Source: Schizophyllum amplum
Taxonomy: Eukaryota > Basidiomycota > Agaricomycetes > Agaricales > Schizophyllaceae
NCBI GenBank assembly: GCA_007026445.1
Contig: VDMD01000017.1
Location: forward strand, 496,001 to 560,000
Reading direction: 5' to 3'
Length of the DNA: 64,000 nt
Every line of letters starts with the position of its first letter. The first letter of the stretch is position 1. Shown here one piece after another: positions 41,696 to 52,710 of this stretch. A program made the translations under genes and the position numbers. The notes under the pieces were generated by a model that worked only from the letters and a program-made list of their open reading frames with translations, searched no databases and was not told the origin of the DNA.

Positions 41696-42762
41696 ATTAA
41701 TTCGAAGTGGTCACAATTCGAATCTCTGCGCGGACCGCGGCGCATGACGACAGGTCTTGGGGTGCTTGTCTGCTACAGCTCGCCACTTAAACGGTATGCA
41801 GGAGGTAGTCTACGTTATTGAGCTTTATGTATTGAACGTGAAGTCTTTAAATTGGGCTTCTAATCCTCATTTGAGTTACGGACGTGGCAGCTCACGCAAC
41901 GCTACTCATCCGGGGTGAGCTTGAAGTCCGTAGCTTGCGCGGCGCCGCCGCTAATACAAGGAGCCTAACAGAACCACTTCAAAATCACGAGAACAAAGGC
42001 AATCGTGCATGTGGGCAGGAAGAGGGGCGGTGTCGACACGGTTTGGGATGCGCTTAAGTGCATACAGCAGACTAATGCGAACAGGGCAAGTCCAGTGCAA
42101 GCATAGTTCGGCAGCACCTGCGGAGATGTTAGCAGGGTACAGCTAGTTTTGACTATGAGAACGCACCCATCCTCAGTCATCGTAAGCCGAGTGGCACCCG
42201 TCAGTGCTGGTGGTCCCGGTCAGGCGTGATCAAAATCGGCGCGAGCATGACGCCGCCGTGCTGACACGTAGCGTGCATCGTCGACGGATGATGCAGCGGA
42301 GGGGGGAGCGAGGGAGGTGCGACAGTAGGCTGGGTGCGTGGCGAGTGGGGGAAGACAGAATGAGTGGATGTGCGCAGGACGTGCACATGCCACAAAGGCC
42401 GCGAAAGGTTGATCATTGACTAGCCGCCAGCCCGTGCCCGTGCCCGTGAGCCCGTGGCCCGTGGTTCGGGCGCCGACACGTGGTTTATGTGCGTGGGAAG
42501 AAACTGAGCTCAATTGTATTATAGATGACGGCAGATGCCGTTTGTCGTGTACGTCGTCATGTTCCTCTACACCCAGTCTACACCATCGCCACTCCCTCCC
42601 TCGCTATATGTTTCCAGAGGTCAGCCTACTTGCTTGCTTTATATGGTATGTCATCAACTCATCTCCTCAGGTTGAGAGAATTATCGTGATTTGCTGTGGC
42701 ACTCACATTGTATGCTTGTATTTGTACGCTTTTGGATTCGAATTGTGTGCTTCAAATTTAAT
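41696..42762. mobile_element. Putative inverted-repeat insertion with ATTCGAAT termini
   Basis: The ends 41696-41724 and 42735-42762 are inverted copies of each other (ATTAA.T..GAAG, then CACAATTCGAATC). More TTCGAA copies cluster just outside (41660-41680, 42765, 42897, 42938, 42953). The inside has two short minus-strand frames (about 41965-42180 with a hydrophobic ACTGLALFALVCCMHLSA, and 42220-42513) without known motifs. No target duplication could be fixed, so the true ends may lie further out, up to 41650 and 43080. Confidence 0.5.
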
Positions 42763-42870
42763 TCGAAGCCGACTGATTTGAATGTCCAGTAATGGGTGCT
42801 TTGACGTTGTTTATGACACCCTAGTCCGAACCCAGGCTATCTTACAGGCTATAGTACTGGTCAAGGTGTA

Positions 42871-42921
42871 GGCAAGGACCGGCGGGCCTTGGCATAATTC
42901 GAATCCCCGCCGGTCCTTGCC
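42871..42921. repeat. 16-bp perfect inverted repeat
   Basis: GGCAAGGACCGGCGGG (42871-42886) pairs with 42906-42921 across a 19-nt loop that contains ATTCGAAT. GC-rich and unlike the AT-rich surroundings. Confidence 0.85.
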
Positions 42922-44879
42922 ATATATGATATAATTCGAATCCCGACTGCTTCGAATTGAGCTAACATCCATGATCTTGTCAATTCAAATTGAACCCATG
43001 CAACTTATGACAAAATGTGTGCGTAAGCGGTACGTGTTTGGCTCTGGTACTCATTGCATTGTTGTACCCCGCTTACATTGACCTATTTCGCCTAGCTTCC
43101 TGTCCTTCGACGGCAGTGAACTGTGCAACAAAGCCTACTGCCTGGTGTCTATGACTAGCGAGACACGCCTCGCAAAGATCGTCCCTTACATTGAAGTGGA
43201 GGATAAGAGTGAGTGGTTCATTGAATTCATCGCAGAGGCCCAGAGCTCACGATGCTGCTATAACTCGTACTATCAGGCGGCGATACCATCAGACTGTTTT
43301 CTGTAGATGTCGCAGTCAAGTACAACGTCGACTTATCCAGTAACAGGAACATCGATCGGATAGCGCGATGGATGCTAGACAAAGAGAGGGCCTTCAGGGC
43401 TGTGCTTCAGGTGGGCACACCATGATGGGTGCCCTTGCGTACTGCTGACCTGACCCCTCATCGTCTCTTTTGCAGCATGCGCAGCTTGAGGAGAAATGGG
43501 ACGCGCATCGTCAGAATGACAAACAGAAGGACCTGGACCGAAGAAGAGATCTTCGGCAACAAGCGTGTGTCCCTTTGCAGCAGGCGTTACAGGAATTGCT
43601 GACGCACCTGACAGCATCGAGAAGCGCTTGCGGGACCTGGGTTGGGTCGACGAGATCGCAAAACTCCCGTCAGGTGCTCTCGCCGCGCAGAAGTCCGTAC
43701 GGACGGTAGCGCCGTTGTCGGAAAAAGGTATGCGCCGCAGATCCATACACCCTCGTCTGCTGAATAGGCGTCCATGAAGGCTGGCTCGCTATACAAGACG
43801 CGCTGATTGCCTTCATGCAAAAGGCGCGCGATGTCCGGCTCGCAAAGGAAAAATCCTCCGCCCTCGAAGCTCGCCGCAAACTGCTCAGTGATATATATTG
43901 TGAATACCGTCTCACGAAACCGTTCGGGACTATCCTGCCCGGGATTGGTGACCTCAAAAACGCGCCTGTCATTGTTCGCCTCTTCCAGGAAACCCCGTTC
44001 GACAAGCAGATCTCCGCTTCCACGGTTCTTGCCGCCCTCGATACTATCCCGCAATCTTTCTTGGACGAATGGCAAATGCAATGTGACAGCAAGCTCGTGA
44101 GCATCGCGCAGGACCAGCTCAGCAAATCGGAAACCCTGCCAAATGCACTCGGCATCGATAACTTCACGGCGGACAGCCTTCGTCTCGCCTCCGTGCTGTT
44201 CTCCGTAGATGGTGTGGGCTACAGTCATTACCCGCGTGTGCTCATCAGCCCCTATCCGTACTACTTCTACATCGCGTGGCAAGCTGGTATTATACGGCTG
44301 CATCTTGACGCAGTAACACTCGCACGCCGTGCGGTGGAGCTCGTCGGGAAGGATCCGCTGACGGCCACAGTCGAGGATATGGATCGCCTGGAGCCGTGGT
44401 ACTACTACCAAGCGGCCTGTGGTAGCGTTGCTGTTTCTCGTGCTAGCGACGCGACGCGGATCGTGTATCCTTGGCGATATGTCGTGCGTTATGGCTACAT
44501 CACTCGCGTGCTGGCTAATGGTGCTTCAGATTCTGCAACAAACTCATCATCAGCCAAAGCAGCTCGCCCTGCTTGGCCCGGAGGACACGGCCATCGCTCG
44601 TGAATTCCTCCAGTCGGAGCTATATGACGTGGAGTTTACCAACGCGGATGCGCAGTGTCTACACTGTGCCGAGCGCTTCACAGCGTCGAGCGATATGAGG
44701 GAACACATGCGCGAAGTGTAAGTCACTAACTCCTCTATATATTGCGAGCTCACGTCATGACACGCACTGGACACGGCATAGCAAGGATGACGAGACAGGA
44801 CTTCAACCCGGGCATATACGCGCAGACGCTCAGACCGGTCACGCTGGTTGTAGAGGATGGCGTAACGCTGGCTTCGTAG

Positions 44880-45508
44880 GCCCGTCACAATGTACAGCGT
44901 ACGGGGTGCTTGTACGTGCGGTATTACAGGCGTCTCTTACCGCGCCAATATAATGGATATACCCATCCCCGGATCCCCTGCCTCATCTTTTGGCAGTAGT
45001 TTTGCCGACGACGTTGAGGGTGTGAACCGTGACTAAGTATTCGTCGCCTCTGGTAAAGAAGGCAAGTGCAGAGAGGGCATTTACTGCCGTTAACCGGTCT
45101 CAGCCTGCATCAGAGCCATCTCGGCACCATGTTATGCTCATATGGGCGAGAAAACTGGGCGCCACAGAGCGCATGGCCGCGCGAAAGACTAAGTTGAGAG
45201 GGCGAATCAAAGTGAGAGAGAGACCTGAGCCCAGCCTGAGCCACACCTTAAGTATGGACATTAAGAGCGTGAATGCTCAATACAGTCCCTTCCACAAGAT
45301 GCTGGGTCTCGGGCCCTTGAAGTTGGCAATGGGAGGCCACAAGGAGGCCACAAGGAGGCCACAAGGAGGAGAAGGTTCGATTGGATCGTCACAAAATGTC
45401 ACAGAATTGCCATTGTTCTTCTTTCGTCTTTTCGCCATCTTCCCCGTCCAACTCTGATCCTCGACGTCTATCTGTGCAGAAGAATTACTTGAATCATCGC
45501 TTCTGGAA
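44880..45508. other. Intergenic with an 11-bp tandem repeat
   Basis: Upstream of F-box paralogue 3. Bases 45332-45370 hold three and a half copies of GGAGGCCACAA. A 142-codon plus frame here has no support. Confidence 0.5.
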
Positions 45509-48045
45509 ATGCGGACCTCCGCCCGTCTGGCGGCTAAGCGGCAGAGCGCCGCTGACATCAACGTCCATGCCGACTTCGACGGCGTCAACGACGACGACGA
45601 GAACATGGAGCCTAGTCCACCGAAAAGACGGAAGAAAGGCAAGGGATGGGAGAGCACCGTTAGGAAGGGAAGAAAGCGCGGTCCGAGTCTGGCCGCGTTA
45701 CCAAGCATGCCGCTTGATATTCTCTACGAGGTGCGTACTAGCGCGTCTGTCTGCCTGAACCACCCTGACAACTCCGACCAGATATTCGCTCTTTTGCAGC
45801 CCATGGACCTCCTGCATCTCTCGCGGACGACTAAATCACTGCGCGCCATCCTGCTGAGCCGATCGGCGACCTACGCTTGGAAACGCAGCTTCTCCGCCGT
45901 TGTAATGGCGCCCCCCATCCCCGACGACATCAGCATACCCCGTCTTGCAAGCCTCATGTTTGAAAACTACTGCAAGGTGAATCAGCGCGTCATTGACGCG
46001 TCGTCTCGCGACCACTTACCCATACGCGTCGCAGTACTGCTCGACACGTACCAGCAACGTATGCTGGGAATGTCGCGTTCGCATCTGCAGATCATGTGTC
46101 GATGAATTGTAAGCGTCTTTCTGAGTCTTCGTACACTACTCTGAGCCCTTCCTTAGCTTTGCCGAAGTCCCATCGACGCTGCTCATCAATGCGCCCAAGT
46201 CAATATACAAAACGCTCGTCAGCGTACTTCCCAATGCTCTTACATTCGGTGGAGGTACGTTTTGCGTTCTGCATATGACAAAGGATTGACAAGACTAGGT
46301 GGTTCCCGTGTCAAGCACTTGAGATACCCGAAGGAAACGCTCCATCGGTATCACGACGAGTATCGGGCACTCTCAGAGAATGAGAATCCGGATGCGCTCC
46401 AGCAATGGATTGACGAGAAGAAGGATCACCTGAAGAAGCTCACAGAGGTGAATAAGCTCAGCGACTTTGCAGTGCTTCACATTTAACGTTGCCCTAGCAT
46501 GCCAGGAAGTGCAGAATGTGGCAGTACTATCAAGAAGTCCGACGGCAAGAAGAGCTTGAAGAGCTTCGCCAACAGCGAAAGGATGCGTAAGTGCTTAGCT
46601 TGGTGCACGGGTAATAGCACTTACCGAGCTCTTTCGTAGGATTCTCGAGAAGTTGACGGAGCTTGGCTGGGGCGATGAGATTAACCAGCAAGACATGGAC
46701 TTTTTGGACAATCACGCCGAAGGGCGCAAGCCGCAGCGACTGACAGAAAAAGGTCTGTCGATGCGCTACTCTTTGATCGCACCCTTGCTCATTACCGTCA
46801 TGCAGGATGGTTGAAAATCAAGGACACAATGGTTGATTTCATGGAGAGGGTCAGGGAAGACCGCATCCAGGAAGAGTGTTTCGCCATATGCACCCGCTAT
46901 ATGCTCATGCGCAGAAAGTATGATGACCTTGCTCGCGCCACGCCCGTCCGATGGCGCGACCCTGCCCCGGGCGCCGTTCACGGAGCACCTTCAGGCACCC
47001 TTCGCGGAGTGCGCGCCGGCGCACACAATCTCCTCCCACCCCCGGGCGACATCCTCATCCATCCAACGTGCCGCGACCTGCTCCTCGACCTGAGGACCCC
47101 CCTCTTCGGTATTGGGACGGTAGCCGCCAACACGCTCGACAGCATCCCGGACACCTACGTTCAGCAGTGGCGCGCGCGCTGCGATGCCGCCCTCGTCGCC
47201 CTCGCCTGTAAACACGAGGCGCCCCGCCGCGTTGGTGAACCCGATGTGCTCCGTCTCGCCTCCACGCACTTCGTCGTCGGCGCCGGGCGCGACGTCGGCT
47301 TCGTGGGGTACCCGCGCGTGCTCGCGGACCGGCGCGTCGTAGAGCTGGGCAGGTGCATCGCGGAGTTTGGCAATGTGCAGGCGAATCTGTGCGACATGGA
47401 GGTGCTGGCGCTGACGGTGATGAACTGCCAGCCGTGGTCGACGAATCGCGTGTATTTTTCGATGGCGATGTATGAGCGCGCGAGGGAAATTGTGGCGCTT
47501 GTGGGTGGGGATGCGGATACGGAAACAGCGGATGGGATGGATGCAAGGGATCCGTGGTTCAGGCTAGAGGAGTCGGAGGAGGCGTGGCAGTGGCGAACGG
47601 TGGTACGTGGCCATCGATATGGCTGAAGTGGCACTTCGACTGACGTATGCGCAGCTCTACTCTCCCCGACCGTTAAACATGTTTAAGCTGTTGGGTGAGG
47701 ATGATGCACGGCGGGCACGCGCCCAGTATGAGTGGCGTCCGAGGTTTGAGGACGAGGACGCGGAGTGTGCACATTGCGCTCTGGACAGCGAGCCGCAGGT
47801 TTTCTCCACAAGCGCGCTGCTTTACGGACATCTGGCGCAAGAGTAAGTTCTCTTCGCTTCTTGTTATGTGTTTCTTGTCCTCGTCGAAGGCTACCTTTCG
47901 TTTCAGTGCCTATCATCGTGCTCACAGCTGACTGAACGTCAACAGACATGGAATCTCTATCGTCAAGCCAACTGATTTCGTACTGAGGCTACATAGCACG
48001 CTACAGCTTCCCGGGAAGGTCACACTCCCAGCCGTGACAGATTGA
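45509..48045 (+). CDS. F-box/zinc-finger paralogue 3, apparently intact
   Basis: Best complete family copy. The start ATG is at 45509 (MRTSARLAAKRQSAADINV), with an acidic stretch and basic PPKRRKKGKG. The F-box crosses an intron (LPSMPLDILYE; IFALLQPMDLLHLSRTTKSL). A small zinc-like exon near 46040-46107 reads YCSTRTSNVCWECRVRICRSC. A coiled linker with HARKCRMWQYYQEVRRQEEL follows, then LGWGDEINQQDMDFLDNHAE. The long domain from 46806 holds IPDTYVQQW and DPWF, but its PG-GDI motif sits after an Arg/Ala/Pro-rich insertion. A C2H2 finger (CAHC... then H-x4-H) follows, and the C-terminus ends in TLQLPGKVTLPAVTD. The stop is TGA 48043-48045. About ten introns of 40-60 nt. Role: likely SCF adaptor; target unknown. 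Confidence 0.83.
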
Positions 48046-48411
48046 CCCGTAGAGAAAACTCGCATGCTGCTCGGACCCCTACAATAGATCGCGCATTCCG
48101 CATAATGTATATTCTACTCCGCTTATCGAGCCTACATCTACGTGTATTCTGCTGACACCATGGATCACCATGCTAATTCCACGAAAACCCGTCTCTGCTG
48201 AGAGACAACCGTCTGGAAAACCCCCCACGAGGAACAAAGGCGAAGATCGATTTCGAATTGAGCGCTAGACCTCATCCTGAAGTACTTAGTACAAGGTTGG
48301 CGCCTTTGTTGTACAGACGGAGGAAAGTTGTATTTCTACGACGGCACAATGCAAAGCTTCGATCAAAGTCAGCTCAGACCTGCACAGTGTCGGCAGTACG
48401 TTTGCCGAAAC
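48046..48411. other. Intergenic between convergent genes
   Basis: About 370 bp between the ends of F-box paralogue 3 (plus) and the TFIIIC gene (minus). Nothing recognisable. Confidence 0.4.
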
Positions 48412-51400
48412 TTATATTACAAGCCATTTCCGATACAGCGCCTCCGCTAGTGGTCTCGCCCCGGTAACTGAGTATATTAACGATAAGTTATACGCTGCCT
48501 CCCGCACAAACACGACGTTCTAGACATCCGTCAGCACCTGATGTCATACGCCGAGCAGTGAACACGCACCTCGCCCTCCTCCGCCCTCTTCAGCACCCGC
48601 TCATAATGTGTGACTGCTTGCGAGAACAGGCCTGAAGTTGAATATGTCAGCATTTGGAACTAGATGCGTGTGGCCGGCAGGCGGTCTGCTTACCTAGCTG
48701 CTGGAATGCGCGGCCAAAATTGTAGTCGGCCTCGCCTGAAGAGCCGCGCACGCCTCGCCGCGCCGCCCTGTACTTGCTCAAGAAAGCAAGTCCCTGCACG
48801 ATGAGGTGATGCCGGTTGTCCGCCTGCCGCTGCATTGCGCGTCCAAAAGACGCGATCGCAAGCAGTAAGCACAGAACGGGATCATCCGGACTATAGTCAT
48901 ACGCATGCAGCAGATAGACTATTCGCCAAGTGAGCGAGCATGCAATTGCATCAAGTGACCATACTCACCGAGCGCGCTTTGGTAGCTCTTCGCAGCCACA
49001 CAGGTCATGCCATACGCGATCATGTTAACCGGGTTGTACACCTTGGGAAGAGCCGGTCTATCCTTCACGCCTGCGCCGTCCTTCCCATCCGCGTCCTTGT
49101 CCTCCTCGTCCTCCTCCGCACCCTTGCCCGCCGCACCCGCGTACGTCCACCTCCGATTCGGAACCCAGCGCACTTGGTCTGGTGCGTTCACGGCCGCATC
49201 TCGGAGCTTCATCTCGCGAAAGAAGAACTTTTGAAGCGTAGAACGGATGAAGGCGTCTGTGGGGCGCATGCCGCTGCTGAGGGCGGCTAGCAGGAGACGG
49301 ATAGGCTCGGTGTTGAACTGATGCACATAAATGATCTTCCGCGTCTGCTCAACGACAGTGTCATAGCGCTTGGCAGCAATTGCGCAGGCTAGGCAAGGGC
49401 GGCGAAGGTCAGCGAGGAAGCGATGCCTCGTGAAGGGACCACATACTAGCTAACGCGATGCGAAGGGTGTTCTGTCTCTCGAGGGCTACGTATGCATTCG
49501 ATAGCATCATATGTCGTAGGATTTCTTCTGCCAGAGCGTAGTCGCCTTCCCTGGTCACGAAGAAACAGTACTGAACCATCGTCAGCAATAGGCCGATGAG
49601 CGCGATCCGTCTCACTCACTTGCATCGTCATCCTCAACCAGTCGTCAAAATGAATCGTCCGGAAGTGCTCCACTTTCTCATTCGTGTTCTTGGCTCCACC
49701 CTTCACCTTACGCACGCTATCTCCTTCTGAAAAACAACCGTCAGCTGAAAGACGCTGCACCATGCGGCGCTCAACGTACCGAGATCCAACTGCAGCCTCG
49801 ATGCCATCCGGTCCTCCTCGGCCTCTGTCTCCTGGGCCGTGCGCTTCCGTCGCTTGCCCATTCGAAACAGACCCTTGAAGTCGCTATGCTGCATGCGTCG
49901 AACCTCATCAGTTAACGCAGGACCCCGCACAGAATACCACCCACCCGATCAGTCGTGAACAGCCGCCTCGTCTCCCTGAACATCTCAATCAGCTTCTCCG
50001 CCTCCAGCATCCATTCCCGCAACGCCGCGTCTCTGCTTGCCGCGCCCTCATCCACGTTGTCAGCGGCGCCGGTGTCCTGCTTGGCCGCCGCCGCTACCGC
50101 CGCGCCCCACAAGTCTCTGACCCGGTTCCAACCCTGCGCGGCCTCTTTCTCCCGTTGCACTTCCAGCTCGAGTAGCTGCGCTCGGGTCAAGCCGGTGCGC
50201 TGCTTGCCTTTGCGCGTCGAGGTCGTGACGCCCTGTTCCTGGAAGAGAGACGCCGAGGCGGGTTCGGCGGAGCCCTCTACGCTAGCACCAGGGTCCCGAG
50301 GGCGACGCTTGCGGGAGTCGATGACTAGGGTTTTCGTCAGTAGGGAAGCACCGCGAGGTACTGTGGATACGTATAGGAGATGATGCGAGAGACGGTCTGT
50401 CGAGGAAAGAGATAAGAAGAAGGTATAGCTCACCTTGACAGACTAGATCATACGCCTTATGCACCTCGCCCGTCGCCTCGTAGATATTGGCGAGCTTCAT
50501 CTTGGCGTCGTTGAGCGTGGGGTCGGCTTGTATGACTGCGGATGAAAGACGTCAGTTATTAGGCGATGACGGCGGTGCCAAGTTTTGCTCGAAGTGAAAG
50601 GCAATGGAGAGCACATCAAGAGTGAGACGAGTAGAGAGAAGTACAGCGGAACGAATGGGCAAGGCAATACCTAGACCTCCGGCGAGGCAACGTACCTGAC
50701 TCGTACACCTCCGCCGCCTCCTGCAGCTCGCCGAGCATATGATAGCACGCCGCGGCCTGCATGAGGACTTGTATGCTACTGGTCTGAAGATTCGACAGTC
50801 AGCGACCGCCGTCCAACACAACACTATCTGTTATACTCACCGCCACGTCCCCGCCCAGTACTTCATAGATCGGCCGCGCCTCCGCCCACAACTCGCGATC
50901 GAAATACGCGTCCGCAATCTCGCCGAAAAGCACTGCGTAATCTGTGGGGTCTTCGGAAAGGACGATGGTGGCGTGGATCTGTTGAGGATATATATCAGAA
51001 AAGTGCGGGTGATTGGGAAATCTCGGAAATCTGACGACAGCCAGTATCTGGTATGGAGAGTGTCGCGAAGAGGAACTTACCTTCCCCTCGTCCACGTCGC
51101 CCATTCGTATGCGCGCCACGGCAAGACGTTGCCGTGTATTGACGTCCAACGAGAAGTACCCAGGTGCCATCTCGCCCTCCCCGACCGCCCTCGTCGGTCC
51201 ATCTGGAGGCGGCGGATCGAACTCGCGGTCGTCAGGAACCGCGTCCCAGTAAGATTGGTCCGCTCTGCCCTGCAACCAACGCATCCCCTTACGGATGGCG
51301 TGCACAGCGCGTTCATGGGCGCTCGGCTCACGAGCATGCGCGCCGAGTGCGTTGTGCAGATCCGCCAGTACCAGTATCTCCATCATGCTGAATGGACTAC

Positions 51401-52388
51401 CAACGCCCGCTGGGACGGCGTGCATGTAGTGTTCCAAGGCGCCATCATACAATCCCGCGCACGTTCCCAGGTCCCCAAGCTCGATGAGAACGGGCCGCAG
51501 CTCTGCGAGAACGCTCAGGTCGTGAGGTACGCGCCTGAGGAGGGCGACGAGGCTTGCGCGCGCGGCGCGCAGATCTCCACAGCTCCGCGCCAGCGCCGCT
51601 CGGTCCCACAGCGCATCAACATTCTCGGGTTCCGCCTGCGCGAGCTTCGCGTAGCAATAGAGCGCCTGCTGCACAAGCCCTGCCTCTCTCGACTGCACGG
51701 CGAGGCGCGCCCACTCGTCTGGGTCGCGTCGGAGGTGCGCGGCCATGATGCGCAGGTGGAGGGCGGGTGTGGGTTGTCCAAGGTCAGCGTAGCATTGGGC
51801 GAGGACTGTCCAGGCGGGGGCCGCGCGCGGTTCGATGCGGATGGCCTCGGACATGAGACGGATAGCGAGGGGGAGATCGGCGTCGACATATGCTTGATTG
51901 CCGTCCCCCAACAGCGTACGGACTTGATGAGAGAGCGGGGGGCCAGTTCGAGGTCCGCGCTACAAACTATAAGTATGGGGTATCGGGAGACAACGATGCA
52001 GACGCACCCGACCACCCTTCTTGCGCTTGCCGATGCCGCTTGCCGCCTTCAGGTCATCGCGGAACTCTGCGTTCTGCGCTTCCAGCTGAAGATCCCAGTT
52101 CTGCGCAATCCCGCTGGACTCTCCTTTGGCGTTCTGTCGGATGTTTTGAACCAGGCGGCTGGGCGAATGTCAGCACATGGACCCCAGATGATGTCTAGCA
52201 CGCACTCGAAGTCCTGGTCGTTTTCCGGCTCATCGAGCGCGTCGTCGCTGGAGTCCTCGCTGTCGGATTCGTCGTACGCGCCTAGCCCTCTTTCTCAGAT
52301 CGCGAACGAGGTCCCGAGGTCATGCCGGCGCACCGACTTCTTCATCGTCGTCGGTCAGACCATCACTCAGGTCTTCTTCGTAGAACAT
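48412..52388 (-). CDS. TFC4: Transcription factor IIIC TPR subunit (tau131/Sfc4/GTF3C3 type)
   Basis: Subunit of TFIIIC, which binds tRNA-gene promoters and recruits TFIIIB for RNA polymerase III. The start ATG is at 52388 (MFYEEDLSDGLTDDDEEVG), with an acidic N-terminus, then RLVQNIRQNAKGESSGIAQN. Large TPR blocks follow from about 51.9 kb: RIEPRAAPAWTVLAQCYADL, HLRIMAAHLRRDPDEWARLA, ALYCYAKLAQAEPENVDALW. After introns: DPTDYAVLFGEIADAYFDRE, VLMQAAACYHMLGELQEAAE, DAKMKLANIYEATGEVHKAY. A charged linker with KEAAQGWNRVRDLW comes next, then FRTIHFDDWLRMTMQ, GDYALAEEILRHMM, RYDTVVEQTRKIIYVHQFN, and the C-terminal AAYNLSLIYSVTGARPLAEA. The stop is TAA 48412-48414. At least a dozen short introns. 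A broken copy lies at 3.9-4.9 kb. An upstream in-frame ATG at 52508 is possible but gives an atypical leader. Confidence 0.9.
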
Positions 52389-52710
52389 GTGGCGCCCGAT
52401 GGGTGTCGCGCTGGGTTTGGAACAATGAGGAGACGGTGGCGAGGAAGAGTGGTGGCGCGAGATGGCGGCAAGACGGAAGAAAGATTCAAATCGCATTTCC
52501 AATTTCACTTCATAGTTCGAATCCCGCGGAATGCATATGCAGACGTTGCTTTCAATATCGCACTGGCATCGTCTTCACGCCCGCCGAGCTAGTATACCTA
52601 GTCAAAGACACTCTATAGTCCATGCTCTCATCTGCGCTACTGGCTGCCTCACCACGTAAGGCAAGAATCTTTCTATAAGTGTATGTCATGCGCCTCGCTG
52701 CCACAAATAT

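Larger units (their letters stand above)
41025..44879 (+). pseudogene. F-box/zinc-finger paralogue 2, interrupted by AT-rich inverted-repeat DNA
   Basis: The start is at 41025 (MRRSSRLVARRESAEAHDG). The F-box spans an intron (LPVELLYE, then VEPSALLHLSRSVKSFRNLL). The zinc-like exon (FCGTAFGGTISWLARVRYC) runs into foreign AT-rich DNA just after RVRYC and hits stops. About 1.4 kb later the family structure resumes: at 43093 FDGSELCNKAYCLV, then NRNIDRIARWMLDKERAFRA, a coiled linker, and from 43790 the large C-terminal domain (FGTILPGIGDLKN, IPQSFLDEW, LEPWYYY) and a C2H2-like segment (CLHCAERFTASSDMREHM) whose last His seems lost. The stop is TAG 44877-44879. A normal product would need the 1.4 kb removed as an oversized intron, so I read it as a disrupted copy. 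Confidence 0.75.

Noticed and set aside
52511..52530. tRNA-like GTTCGAATCC motif upstream of the TFIIIC gene
   Set aside because: It resembles a T-arm, but no pairing stem, anticodon arm or A-box lies at the right distance. The same applies to the ATTCGAATCC copies near 42.9 kb.
50739..52592. 617-codon plus-strand open frame
   Set aside because: It lies exactly opposite exons of the TFIIIC gene, has no motif, and reads as Arg-rich shadow sequence; GC-rich coding DNA often leaves the antisense frame open.
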